Below, one piece after another: positions 22,097 to 33,800 of a stretch of DNA of 64,000 bases. The notes under the pieces were generated by a model that saw only the letters and a program-made list of their open reading frames with translations, was not told the DNA's origin and did no database searches. Location: NCBI GenBank assembly GCA_015143295.1, contig CM026560.1, forward strand, positions 8,434,501 through 8,498,500, in the 5' to 3' direction. Within the stretch, counting starts at the first letter, position 1. Each line of letters opens with the position of its first letter. This DNA is from Tetracentron sinense (Eukaryota > Streptophyta > Magnoliopsida > Trochodendrales > Trochodendraceae). A program made the translations under genes and the position numbers.

Positions 22097-24548
22097 TTGT
22101 AAACGAGGGGAGGTCATAACACACCTTGAACTTTAGGAAGCTCTAGTTTTGGCACTTTTTATTGGAATTGAGTGATTCTTAAACCATTAGAAAGGTATTG
22201 AAACCCTCTTTGAGGTTCGTGTTTAATGTTTTTCCATATTTTTAGTTTAAGCTAAGTCAAAAGTGGGTTTTCCGATGTTTTGTCTAATGAAATTGCAGAT
22301 CAGTCCACTTGTGGGCCCATTTAGACCATTTAAAACTTAAAATTAGGATTTTTGTAAAACTTAAAAGTTGTTCCTCTTCGAAAGAAGAATCCAACACAAG
22401 TTGAATCATCAAAATCTGATGAGCGAGTCAAACGTTATAGTAAATACTAAAGCGGGTAAAATCTGTTTGAATACGGAAAATAGGGGTGCGATCTATTGCA
22501 AATAAGCTGCGATCAATTGTAAAATAGTTCAATCTATCGCAAATTTCTGCGATCGATCACATTCAGGCGAGTCTTATGATTACCTTTCGGGTCTAGGTGC
22601 GGTAGATCGCACGCGGGCCCAGATTTTTTCAAAAAAGTGTATTTTGGGGTTTTTAACCATTGGGGCTATAAATAGGGACCCTATTTCAAGATTTTTAGGG
22701 TTCTAAACTATTTTTTTTACCTAATTTGGTAAGGGAGAAGAGGAAACCTAGGATTTTTGAGGGAGATATTGCTTGGAGAAGAAGGAGATTGCTAGGAGAT
22801 TGCAAGGAGAGCTTGAAGATCTTCATCAAAGCTTCCTTGAAGCTTCTTGAGAACGATTTGGATCCAATGGAAGGATCCCTAAGGTCGATATACTATCCTA
22901 ATCAACTCTATTATAATGTTTTGTGAATGTTAATATTATAGAAATGATAGAAATAGAAATTAGATGTGTTTTCCCTATTTTTGTATGAAGTAAGCTATTA
23001 TGGATGGAAATATGGATTAATAATGTGGATGAAATGTATGGAGGATGGGAAATATTATAGAGGATGGGATGAATGTGTGGATGTGGATGGTATTTGGATT
23101 GTATAATGGATTATGGTTTGATGAAATGTTGGAAATGTGAAAGGGCAATGGATTCATAATCTACGTACCCAAGGTGTTTGTGAAAATGCATGAGAGGATA
23201 AATACTAATATATCACTATGAAATTGTTGGGAATTGACTATGAATTATGCTAAGAAATATGATAGGATATATATGTACATTATTGCTTGTCAAGTTATGT
23301 TTAATTATTTGCATGGTAATTGATATTTGAGGTAAAAACTTAGAGAAAAATCTCTCAAATCGGGAATTCTCTAACTATATGGTATGGGACAGCATAGTAG
23401 AGTTTCCATGGTGGGATATCGAAATCTAAGCAATTACCTACTCGAATGTTAATTACGACACTTATAGACAACGCACGTGTATGTTAAGATAAGCATCTCA
23501 CAAGTCACACATGTGGACCACAAGCATAAGCATTGCATACGCCTGTCATTCTGAATAAGCTCAATGAGTGATCTGAATAAGTGCATGTTCTGAATAAACT
23601 GCTCAAGACTCATAAGCATACGAATGACATATGTATGACATTCTGAAAAAGCATGGCTTGGGCATGATCCATATCCTCCAAGAGCGGCATGTCAGTTAAT
23701 TAATTGCATAGGCATGGTCAATATCCTCCAAGAGCGGCATGTCACTGTATGATCTGAATAAGTGCATAAGCATAAGCATCTCACAAGCATGTGGTCTCAC
23801 AAGCATAAGCATCTCATAAGTATATTGTCTTCTAAGTCTAAGGTTCACACAAGTACACGAGTCAAGGTGATGATATGATGTATATGAGCACATGTTCTTC
23901 TGCACTCTGATTATATTATTATGATATTGGATATGGTACTAACTAAGTGTTGGTATATTATGTTGTTGGTTGGATTTTATATACACCAAGTACTTTTGTA
24001 CTCAGCCGGACTTTGTCTTGGCAAGTTTAGGTATATTATGTTGTTGGTCGTTACAACTATGACCACGTACCGGCATTAGCATATGTCCCCAAAATAAGTA
24101 AGAAAGATGTTAGTGTACTATGACCAGGTATGAGCACTAACATCTAGTTACAAGTAAGCAAGAGATGATGCAAGTATACTATGACCAGGTATGGGTACTA
24201 GCATCTGTCTCAAAGCAGGAATAACACAAGACAAGAAACACGAGACAAGAAACATAAGATAAACATGAAATGAACAAGACAAGTACGAACTAGACATGAC
24301 AACCTTGATTCACGGAGAATAAGACAAGACAAGATGAAACAATCATGATTTACGCAAGAATGAGATAAAACAAGCACGAAGTACACATGACAAGAAAAGA
24401 CAAATAATTAGGATAAGAACTCAGACTAGACTACCATGATCCGCTCAAGAGCAAGACAAGACAAAATGAGTTCCACCAGTCAAAGATCAAGACAAGAATC
24501 AAGGCTTATAAAAATTATATTATGCTTCCGCACTCTGATTATTATTAT
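22097..24548 (+). repeat. decayed, chimeric gypsy LTR pieces
   Basis: A purine tract (CGAGGGGAGG) at about 22097 precedes an LTR-like start. Then come the gypsy block with CAAGTTGAATCATCAAAATC near 22395, the TGCGATCGATC-type palindromes (22490-22615), a TATA box (22667-22674) and a region of GCATAAGCATCTCACAAG repeats (23500-23850). At about 24030 it switches to a second LTR that carries the covarying hairpins (clear copy with arms 24106-24115 and 24135-24144) and ends near 24548 in CTTCCGCACTCTGATT. It is old and broken, with no coding region. Confidence 0.7.
22490..22674 (+). promoter_or_regulatory. TGCGATCGATC-type palindromes and TATA box in an LTR piece
   Basis: Decayed copies of GCGATCGATCGC-type words (GCGATCTATTGC, GCGATCAATTG, GCGATCGATCAC) lie at 22490-22615. 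GGCTATAAATAGGG follows, with TATAAATA at 22667-22674. Confidence 0.6.
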
Positions 24549-24551
24549 TGA

Positions 24552-25040
24552 TCATGCTATTTAGAATATTAACTTAGATCTATGCACAGATTCCTAACTA
24601 GGACTCCTTTTTCGATGATGTCTGTTCCAACGCTTTTGTGTCAATGTATCCTAACTTTTAGAATTGGCTACATTTAGTTTACACTTAGTTTACCCGCTCT
24701 GAGCAACAATGATCCTTCTTTGCAAAAATAGTTCAGCTTAAACCTAACAATGTGCCTGAAATTCAAATTGAGACTTGATTTTTGATGCAGCCTCTTCTAA
24801 CATGCGTATTTCAATATAACCTGTAAAGTCTATATTTGTGTTGGCTTAATTCCGAGACCAAAACAGTGTCTAATCTGTATCAATCATTGCCTCCAGTACT
24901 CTTGAAGTTAAGAAGAAAGTGAAGATGAAGACTGAAGAAAATACAATCAAACTTCGCTCTCTCAATAAGATGGTAGTTGAGATCTAGACACTTAGTTTCT
25001 ACTCATCAGGTGGAATTGATGACCTAGATACTTAGTTTGT
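24552..25040 (+). repeat. unnamed repeat, copy 1 (pairs with 63538-64000)
   Basis: About 490 bp that aligns along its length with 63538-64000, with scattered changes. Shared words include ACTCCTTTTTCGATG, TTTTGTGTCAATGTAT, GTTCAGCTTAAACCTAA, AACCTGTAAAGTC and TTGCCTCCAGTACTC. Neither copy has a usable open frame. It lies between an LTR piece and a decayed copia gag, so it could be copia LTR or leader, but that is unproven. Confidence 0.7.
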
Positions 25041-25379
25041 CCCTTTAATAGTAACTTAGAGTTCAAGTCAAGTTAAAATTAAAGATCAACTCCTTTCCCA
25101 TAGAAATATGTTATATTAAAGATATACTTAGTTTGTCTCTTTAATGGTAACTTAGTGCATGTGTAGTACTATCCTAAAATGGAAGATTACATGTGTATTA
25201 TAAGGATCTTAATACTCATCAGAAATAAATGATTTATTTCTTAATTTCATATAATGAAGAGACTTATGAAATTTGAAGAATGATGAGAGGATCACCGTAG
25301 ATTTAAAATCCCAAAATCCGATGAATATATGTGTGAATAATAATTTAATTATTTATGCTTTATTTTGTAGATAACTATG
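25041..25379. other. leader-like sequence before copia gag
   Basis: AT-rich sequence with a repeated ACTTAGTTTGTC motif and a TTTATTTTGTAGATAAC stretch just before the gag ATG region. No gene is seen. It may be the untranslated leader of the following copia element. Confidence 0.35.
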
Positions 25380-28300
25380 AATCCTCTTTCCAAGATTCTT
25401 GATGAGAATCGTTTGACTGGTCCTAATTATTTGGACTGGAAGAAAAACCTTGACATTGTGCTTACCTCTTAGAAAATTGTTTATGTTCTTACTTCTGATT
25501 ACCTCTGAGCAGGTTGAGAAAGCCTCTAAATTGCATGAGTCAAATAGTTTCGCCAAATGCTATATTCTTGCATCTATGTCTAATGTCCTACAACAGCAAC
25601 ACAAGGGTTTTGGTAATGCTATGGACATTATGACAAATCTCAGGTAGATGTTTGGGGAACAGAATAGGACTGTTAGGCAGTTGGCTATTAAACGACTCAT
25701 AGGAACCAGAATTTCTGATGGAAACCCAGTCTGGGAGCATGTCATCAGGATGATGGGGTTCATTAATGAACTCTTGACTCTTAGTGTAGATCTTGATCAA
25801 TAAAGTCAAACGGATGCAATCCTAAACTCTCTCCCGGAATCCTTTTCTGCATTTGTGTTGAATTACAACATGAAGAAATTGGAGGCTACTCTGCCAGAGC
25901 TCTTAAACATGTTACAAACAGCTGAAGACCTTATGATGCATACTAAGCTGTTTGCATATGTGGCAGAGGGAGTTTGACCTTCGAGGCCTAACCCTAAGGG
26001 CAAAGGGAAGAACAAGAAATCATCTTTCAAGAAGAAGGATAAGGATCAGAATCAGAATGTCTACTTCTATTATAAGAAACCAGGTAACTGGAAGAGGAAT
26101 TGTCGAGTTTACTTAGCATCCCTCAAGGACAAACCTTTGGAAGGTATGCTCGAATCATTTATCATTAAGTCCAACTTAATTGTTGGTTTCTCTAACTCTT
26201 GGTGTAGATACTGGATCTACCTCACACGTTTGCAATATATTGCAGGGGTTTTAGGAAAGCAGAAAGCTCAATATGGGGAAGTAAATATAAGGATGGAAAC
26301 GGAAGCAAGTGTTGTTGCAATCGCCATCGGGACTTATATTTTAGAATTTGCTTTCGATAGGATCTTAGTTTTGAAGGACAATTTATATGTGCCAGACATG
26401 CGCATAAATTTAATTTATGTTCTAGTGTAATCTATTTTGGTTATTCAGTTCATTTTGATACTAGTATAGTTATCAAGTACAATAATAAATTTATTGTTTC
26501 TGGCACATTGTTTAATGGTCTTTGTTATATTGATCATATATGCAATTCTATTAATAACATTGAGGATAATATGTCTACCAGTGTGATGCCTCATAAAAGA
26601 GGTAGAGATTCTGTGAATCCAACATACTTATGACATCTTCAGTTAGGCCATATCAATATGGATAGGATCAACAGATTGGTAAAAGATGGTCCTTTAAACC
26701 ATTTACATGTTGAACCTTATCCAACTTGTGAACCTTATTTGAAAGGTAAAATAACCAAAATGTCATTTTCAAGTAAACCGAAGAGAGTCACTAGTATATT
26801 GTAATTAATTCACACTGATGCATGTGGACCCATGAATCATTCAGCAAGAGGTGGCTTTATCTACTTCAAAACATTCACAGATGATTATTCTAGATATGGT
26901 TATATACATCTAATGAAACATAAATCAGAATTCTTTGAAAAGTTCAAAGAATTTTGTTTCAAAGAATTCCGGAATGAAGTAGAAAAAGCAATCAGGTAAA
27001 AGTATTAAAACTCTCAGATCCGACCGAGGAGGAGAGTACCTATTGAATGAGTTCATGGGTTATCTTAGAGATAATGGAATTTTATCCTAATGGACTCGCC
27101 CAGGAACACCTTAGCTTAATGGTGTTTCAGAAAGAAGAAATAGAACCTTATTGGATATGGTTCGTTCTATGATGAATGAAACTGATTTGCCTATTTATTT
27201 TTGGGGATATGCATTAGAGACTGCTATTTATCTATTAAATAAGGTACCTTCTAAGTCTATTTCCAAAACTCCTATTGAACTATGGATGAGACAAAAGCCC
27301 AGTCTAAAGCATGTCAGGATATGGGGTTGTCCAGTACATGTGCGAAAGCAGAACTTTGACAAGTTGGAATGTAGGACTGAAAAGTGCGTATTTATAAGAT
27401 ACCCAAAAAAAAACTCATGGATACTATTTCTATAATCCTGGAGAATGACATTTTTCTAGAAGATGATTTTATCCTCAATAGAGAAAGTGGATTTAGAATA
27501 GATCTGGAGGGGCAAAATCAGAATAAAATGGCCATGGTTAAACTTATCTTAACTGAGCCTTTAAGTATACAACAACCTAGGAGAAGTATAAGGATTAGTC
27601 AACCTCCAAATAGATTGTCTTATCAGCATGAGGTTTATACTAAGGAATTAGATTCCTTAGAAGATGATCCTTATTCTTATCAAGAGGCAATATGTGATAT
27701 TGATGCTGAGAATTGGCATAAGGCCATGGAATCTGAAATGGACTCCATGTACTCGAATGGTGTCTGAACCTTGGTTGAAAAACCTGAGGGTATAAGACCC
27801 ATTGGATGAAAATTGATCTATAAGAGAAAACGTGGATCTGATGGAAAGGTAGAGACCTTTAAAGCAAGGCTAGTGGCGAAGGGTTATAATCAAAGAGTTG
27901 GTATAGACTATGAGGAAACCTTTTCACTAGTAACAATACTTAAGTCTATCAGAATTCTATTATCATTTGCTTCTCACTATGATTATGAGATTTGGCAGAT
28001 GGATGTCAAAACCGCTTTTTTGAATGGAAACATTCAAGAGGATATTTATATGGACCAACCCAAAGGTTTTGAACTCCATAGCCAAAATAATAAAGTGTGC
28101 AAATTGATGAAATCGATATACGGCCTTAAGCAAGCTTCTCTGAGTTGGAACATCCGTTTTGATGAATCAATCAAATCATTTGATTTTTACCTAAACATGG
28201 ATGAAGCATGTGTGTACAAAAAGGTCAGTGAGAGTGCAATAAATTTCTTAGTTCTTTGTGTAGATAATATTTTACTCATTGGGAATGATGTAAGAATGTT

Positions 28301-28410
28301 ATCAATTGTTAAAAGCTGGTTGTCTTGTAACTTTGCTATGAAAGACCTTGGTGAAGCCTCCTATATTCTTGGTCTTAAATTGTTTAGAGATTGAAAGAAA
28401 ATGATGCTGG
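25380..28410 (+). mobile_element. Ty1/copia retrotransposon (Tork/Angela-like), gag to RT, decayed
   Basis: Parts in order are gag (opening LSKILDENRLTGPNYLDW, about 25380-26100, with a basic stretch and degraded zinc knuckle), protease remnant, integrase (about 26630-27430, with HINMDRINRL-like and SERRNRTLLDMVRSM blocks), and RT (about 27700-28395, with KTAFLNG, YMDQPKGF, YGLKQAS and LCVDNILLIG). RNase H and the 3' LTR are absent because a gypsy LTR remnant begins at 28411. It is old, with roughly ten or more breaks. No paired LTRs were identified. Confidence 0.85.
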
Positions 28411-29540
28411 TGTAACGCCCCAAAATACCCCCTATGAGTTAGGCGACATTTGGGCTCGTTACTTATCACAACCACCATCCTGCAGAAGCATATAAGGCGA
28501 GCTAAATAGTGAACTGAAAATTTCTTTAATAACTTAACCATATTCCAACTGCAATTATTTATAACTAGTGGGTGGCACGTGCTATGCACGTGGGAGCTAG
28601 GGGAAGGAGTTAACCACAGTTAATAGGAGTTAAAAGGGTCACGTGTTAACATGTGGGTGCGATTGAACTCTCCCCGAGTTCAATCGTGATTGATTGTGAT
28701 TCTATTCTTTAAATAGATAGATGAGGGTAGTTTGAGAATTAAAGTAAAACATTAAATTAAAGTTTTGTTTTATATAAGGGTAGTTTAGGAATTTTAGAAT
28801 ATTCAGGCTATGCCTACTTCTCCCATTATAATAGTAAAGATTAAAAGGGTCACGTGTTAACCCGTGGGTGCGATTGAACTCTGCCCTAGTTCAATCGTGA
28901 TTGACTGTGATTCTATTCTTTAAATAGATAGATGAGGTAGTTTGGGAATTAAAGTAAAACATTAAATTAAAGTTTTGTTTTATATAAGGGTAGTTTAGGA
29001 ATTTCAGAAAATTCAGGCTTCGCCTGCCTCTCCCATTATAATAGTAAAGAAGTAAAGAAATAGATAGATGAGGGTAGTTTGGGAATTAAAGTAAAACATT
29101 AAATTAAAGTTTTGTTTTATATAAGGATAGTTTAGGAATTTCAGAAAATTTAGGCTACGCCTGCCTCTCCCATTATAATAGTAAAGAAATAGATAGATGA
29201 GGGTAGTTTGGGAATTAAAGTAAAACATTAAATTAAAGTTTTGTTTTATATAAGGGTAGTTTAAGAATTTCGGAAAATTCAGGCGACGCCTGCCTCTCCC
29301 ATTATAATAGTAAAGATAACTAAATATAAACTAGGACATGTACATGAAATCCTTAACTTGGGTCATCAACTCCAGTGATACAAATATCCCTAGAAATAAA
29401 ACCCAAAATACATGTTTCTCCCTCTGTATCACTCAACAATGAGGTCAAATGTCAAGATCCCTATCATCCTCAAGGACATCCCAAGAAGGCTCCTGCCCTC
29501 CATAATCCACCTCAATCTAATGCACAGTTGGTGAGCATTT
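28411..29540 (-). repeat. gypsy LTR remnant carrying a Helitron
   Basis: Starts TGTAACGCCCCAAAATACCC, the reversed end of the TGTAGCACC gypsy LTR family, and matches solo LTR 1 up to 28564. It resumes at 29317 with TAAACTAGGACATG, then CCCAAAATACATGTTTCTCC, and fades near 29540. Only the terminal part of the LTR is present; palindromes, TATA and hairpin array are gone. Confidence 0.7.
28565..29316 (-). mobile_element. non-autonomous Helitron (752 bp) with tandem 5' ends
   Basis: On the minus strand it opens TCTTTACTATTATAATGGGA at 29316 and closes CACCCACTAG at 28565. A 7-bp hairpin (CACGTGC, loop ATA, GCACGTG; 28576-28592) sits 11 nt before the 3' end. The base before TC is A and the base after CTAG is T, as expected for insertion into AT. 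There is no coding capacity, so Rep/helicase would be supplied in trans. The 5' terminal sequence is repeated four times inside (ending at 28840, 29050, 29187 and 29316). It sits in a gypsy LTR remnant. Confidence 0.85.
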
Positions 29541-29798
29541 AAGAGGGGGGACATCCACCAATAGGTGGATGCCTTAGGTTAGCAAATGGGATCCATGGGT
29601 CCGCCTACCACTCTTGTTACAATTGCTTGTTTGTTGACATCATAAGAAAATTTGAATTCTTGTGAGTTGTGAGGTGTAGGTTTGTAAGATTTGTCTTTAA
29701 AATTGATTAGGTTATAATTTGTTTCTCCATCATCTCAAGGATAAGAGATTTTCCAAGTAACATAACCTATACCCATTGCCTCCACATTCGAGTAATCA
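29541..29798. other. P450 3' flank, no gene seen
   Basis: Non-repetitive-looking AT-rich sequence between the LTR remnant and the P450 3' end. No open frame or motif is recognised. Confidence 0.4.
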
Positions 29799-29804
29799 TT
29801 TATT
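29799..29804 (-). terminator. possible polyadenylation signal of the P450 gene
   Basis: AATAAA on the minus strand about 100 nt beyond the stop codon at 29902. Plant polyadenylation signals are loose, so this is suggestive only. Confidence 0.4.
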
Positions 29805-29901
29805 GTATTGAATATAACAGTATTAGTTACTAGGTCTGAAACCATACCACCATGCTTCCTAGGTGCCAGGAGCTGCCTGAGTATCATGGTAACCGTTACT
29901 C

Positions 29902-32900
29902 CTACTGGTATACAGAATCTGGAAGGCGAGGTTTTGGGATACCAACCAAGACCTTGGCCTTCTGCAGAGTAATTGCCACCTTCTCAGTCATGTCTTCCAA
30001 GATATCTGCGGGGAAGTTCCACTCAAAAGCATGGAGCAACGATGCTAGGGAATAGTGCACCATTCGATGACCAAGAGGCATGCCGACACACGATCGCCTC
30101 CCAGTCCCGAACGGCAATAACTCGAAGTCTTGCCCCTTCACGTCTATTTCTGATCCAAGGAACCTTTCTGGCTTGAATTCGTAAGGCTCGGACCACAGTT
30201 TGGAGTCCCTACCCATTCCCCATATGTTTACAAAGACAGTGGCATGTTTAGGGACATAATAGCCACACACCTCACATGCTTCATTAGCGCGGCGAGGGAT
30301 GAGGAGTGGAACACCTGGGTGGAGTCGAAAGACTTCCTTCACTGCAGCTTGGAAGTAGGGGAGCTTAGCAATGTCAGTTTCTTCAATAAACCGATTCTTT
30401 CCAACCACTTGATCGAGCTCTGAGACGATCTTCTTGTAGATTTCCGGTTTCCTGAGGATTTCAGTCATCCCCCATTCGACGGTGCTTGAACTAGTATCAG
30501 TGCCTGCAATAAACATGTCCTGGAAAACAAAATGACAGATTTTCATATTAAAATTGCTTTTTTTAATCAAGATAAGCTTGTCAGACCACTTGGTCATAGG
30601 GCAACCTGAGACCAAACGCAGGGATGTAGGATTCTAGATCATATTATTTCACGTTATTTTAGCTAAATCATATTATTTTAACTTAATCATGTTATTTTGA
30701 TTGAACCATACAAATTAACTGATTCAAATAACATAATATGGATCATGTCATTTTGGACGCCAATCTCTCCCAAAGGCAAACGGGTCTCGGGTTGCCCTAA
30801 GACTGCACGGTCTCAGTGGGCGCATTCTTTTTATCATGATTTTAGTTGTCGGGATCAGGTCCATGAATATCAAACTACTTACAGAGAGCATGCCCTTGAT
30901 GTCAACTCTAGAGAACTGCTTCAACTCATCGTCCTTCCTGTCGCTTCTATAGTTCAAGAACACATCCAACATGTCTAGCCTCCCATTCTCGTTCATCTTC
31001 AAACCTTCCTTTCTTTCCTCCAGCCTTTGGTCGATCAATTTCTCACAGAAATCATCTAACTTCTTTGCCAGCTTCTGTACTCTCCTCTTCACGCCTTGGG
31101 GGTCGAACAGTTTCAAGAATGGGATCAGGTCGGCGAGGTTCGGTGCACCTATATCCTCTAGGATTTCCCACACCATCTCTTTGAGCTCTCTTCCTTTCTT
31201 CTTTGTGGGGTCGAAGAGGGTCTTGGAGCATACGAGGTTGCTTATGAGGTTGGCAGATACGAAAAATGTGGAGTCTGCTATGTTCACAAAAGTCTCGGAT
31301 TTTGAGGCGGAGTAAAATGTGGAGAGTAAGCCATGGACCTATCAACAAGAAATGAGTAGTAAATTAAAAAGTACTACCTTTTGGAGGGGTTGCTTGGATT
31401 TACCATTATCGCACCTTAACGGTTACCTTAAATCTAATTGTATGTGTGTGTCAGGTGTTATATTACCTCTTATAACTCTTATAAAAGAAGAACAAAAAAA
31501 AAGTAAATTAGAAATTTGGAAAGCTAGCACCAATGACACCAAAGCAATCAACACTTAATCGGGTAAAACCTAGCAGCAATGACCTTGTAACCTTGAGTTC
31601 GGATGGGCAACAGCGCTTGCTTGCAGTTGCGCTGTTGCCCATATGTGTCTTATAAGGGCAACAGCGCAACACCAAGCACTGTTGCCCATCTGAACTCTGT
31701 AACCTTGGGATACAATTGCCCTTACATCAGTAAGAGGTCATACAGTCACATTTATTATTTGTTTGGCAGTGCTTAACTTTTTGTCGCCCAAGGCTGCAAA
31801 AATAATTGCTGCAAAGTTTCACTCCAATTAATTGTCCTATGAAGGCAAAGTTGAACCACTTTTAAATGTGAGCCACCAAAAGTAATTTGATTTTATTATT
31901 TAAAGAGCGATTAATAGTTGACGCGATTGCAGATAGGTCAGGCTAACTTTGCCCCTTAACCTTACCAAGGTTTTAAAATTCAACTCGTGTCAACCCAAAA
32001 AGCAAGTTTAACTCTATTTGGTTGACCTTTTGTAAGAATTATTTGAGAAACTTCCTATAAATTTCATTCCCTTCCCAAATAATTATGCAATTGCCACTGT
32101 ATTTTACAATGAAATGGGAATTCCGTCCATACTTATGAGGGTAGCTCGGGCTCATATGTAGAGTGGATTGGAGTCATTGGACGCATTTAATAAACCCTTA
32201 ATCCAAAACTAACCAATTAGATGGGTTTGGAAAAGCAAACTCCAATGCAACCCGATGGATCTTCAACCTTAACCTTCGTCCCTAACCTATTTAATTAAAC
32301 AAGTATTATTTTAATAAAATTCTGAAATTAATTATATCAAGAGCTACAATAACTTTTAAATCTACTAATATATACTAGTGGGCCGGGGAGAGGGAGTGGA
32401 AAGAGGGGCCCTAGTGAGACCCACGTCATGCATGTGTTAGAGTAAAGACGTGAGAGATAGAAAATGCATAGAAAAGGTGAGTTATGCGGTAGTTGAAAAC
32501 ATATAGAGAGTAGGAGAGAAAAAATAAGAGTAGATAATTGAGGGAATCAACCCTATTTAAAGGGATTGAAGTTAATAAATTTAATACCCTTAAATATCTA
32601 TTATCAAAATAGTAATAGAATAATATAGTATTTAACTTTTTTGTCATAGTAAAAACAAGTCAATAAATGAGGATATATATAGGGTTATATTATGATGGGC
32701 ACACCCAAGGGACCCACCTAAAGAGACAATTAGTATAAAATTATTTGGATCGGAGATTTCCAAGAGAACAACTATCAAGAGGAGTTCCGGTTGAACAGTG
32801 GAGCAACCCAAAATTTGCCTTAGGAATGTGTACTTAAGGAAAAAAAACTTGTTTTAAAAAAAATCTTCTTTATATTTGTAGTTACAAAACTTCCACTGCC

Positions 32901-33800
32901 CAAGGCTTTTTTTGGATTACTCCAGTTGATTGTTCAAGTGGAGCTCATGTTCACAGTTAATCTCGATTTTCAAACCTTTTGATTAAAAAAATTATATATA
33001 TTAAAAAAAGAAAAAAAACAAACAGGATCTCCGGTTGAACAAACAGTCGGACTAACCCAAGAAAACAAGCCCTGGGTAGTCCTAATTTAGTAATTATGAA
33101 CATAAAGAAGGGTATATCTTACTAAAAGTTCTAACGGGCAACTCCAGTAGAAGCACTCTCCCCTCCCTCTGTATATATAAGCTATTTATGAACTCCTCTC
33201 TCTCCCTGCCACCATCGGGAGCTCCGCTCAAACACCTAGCAGAGCTCCCCCTCGTGCGAGAGGGAATAAAGCATATATGGTGTGAGACAAACGTGTACTT
33301 AAAGAAATAAAACAAACCTGTTGCTTTCGAGCTGGCTGTAAAAGCTCAATGGCCCGAGTAGAGAAGAGCTCCGTCGTCAACATCTTGCGGAGCAGCCTCC
33401 ACCTAGTCCCGTAAGGAACAAACACCAGAGACGTTGCATTGTATGCTACACATCGTACCGCCTCGGTGATCGTTCGGCTGGAGAACATGGATTCCTTTTG
33501 CTTAAGGATCTCCCGGGCTATCTCTGGCGAGGATACCACGATGGCAGGCTTCTGGCCCATCTGGAGGCTGAATAATGGGCCATAGGTCTGGGCTAGGTGA
33601 AAGAGGTCTTCATGGAGGCGGTCACTAAGGTAAGGAAGATAGCCCAGGATGGGCAATCCGATGGGGCCAGGCGGGGAATTGCACCAGTTTCGACGGCGGA
33701 TGATGACTGGAAGAAGAAGGAAGGCTAGAATGGAGGTGGCAATGGCAAGGGTGGTTGTGAAGAGAGGGAGAGAGGAGAGGTAGGTGGTGATGGTCGACAT
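29902..33800 (-). CDS. cytochrome P450 (CYP71 clan, CYP76-like), 3 exons
   Basis: Exons on the minus strand are 33800-33318, 31338-30883 and 30519-29902, giving 518 codons plus stop. Both introns are phase 0 with clean borders (CAG/GTTTGT..GATAG/G and TCT/GTAAGT..TTCCAG/G). The protein has an N-terminal membrane anchor (about residues 10-35), a PPGP hinge, C-helix WRLLR, I-helix AGTDTSSS (about 318-325), ExxR as EVFR (375-378), PERF (430-433) and the haem loop FGTGRRSCVG with the cysteine ligand at about 457. All key residues are present, and it looks functional. P450s of this type sit on the endoplasmic reticulum and use NADPH-P450 reductase to hydroxylate small lipophilic molecules; CYP76 members often act on monoterpenols or related specialised metabolites. 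The KGQDFELLPFG and PLGHRMVH blocks favour CYP76, but the related CYP80 family is possible. The substrate cannot be read from sequence. Confidence 0.92.
31596..31697. mobile_element. 102-bp foldback MITE in P450 intron 1
   Basis: Terminal inverted repeats of about 24 bp (AGTTCGGATGGGCAACAGCG and its near complement, 22 of 24 matching) enclose a second perfect inverted repeat (GTTGCGCTGTTGCCC). The element is flanked by the direct repeat TGTAACCTTG (31586-31595 and 31698-31707). A 9-10 bp target duplication with a foldback structure suggests a miniature Mutator-like element. It lies in the intron and leaves both splice sites untouched. Confidence 0.8.
32375..32655 (-). mobile_element. possible decayed Helitron fragment in P450 intron 1
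   Basis: The minus strand ends in GGCCCACTAG followed by T, like the Helitron at 28565. The other side begins TTTTTACTATGAC, resembling TCTTTACTATTAT. The expected hairpin before CTAG is poor, and the base before the 5' end is not A. It may be coincidence. Confidence 0.3.

Noticed and set aside
30697-31558. Plus-strand open frames over the P450
   Set aside because: Antisense shadows of P450 exons; splice sites and motifs support only the minus strand.
32375-32655. Certain Helitron in P450 intron 1
   Set aside because: The terminal hairpin is poor and the 5' insertion context is wrong, so it is kept only as a low-confidence feature.
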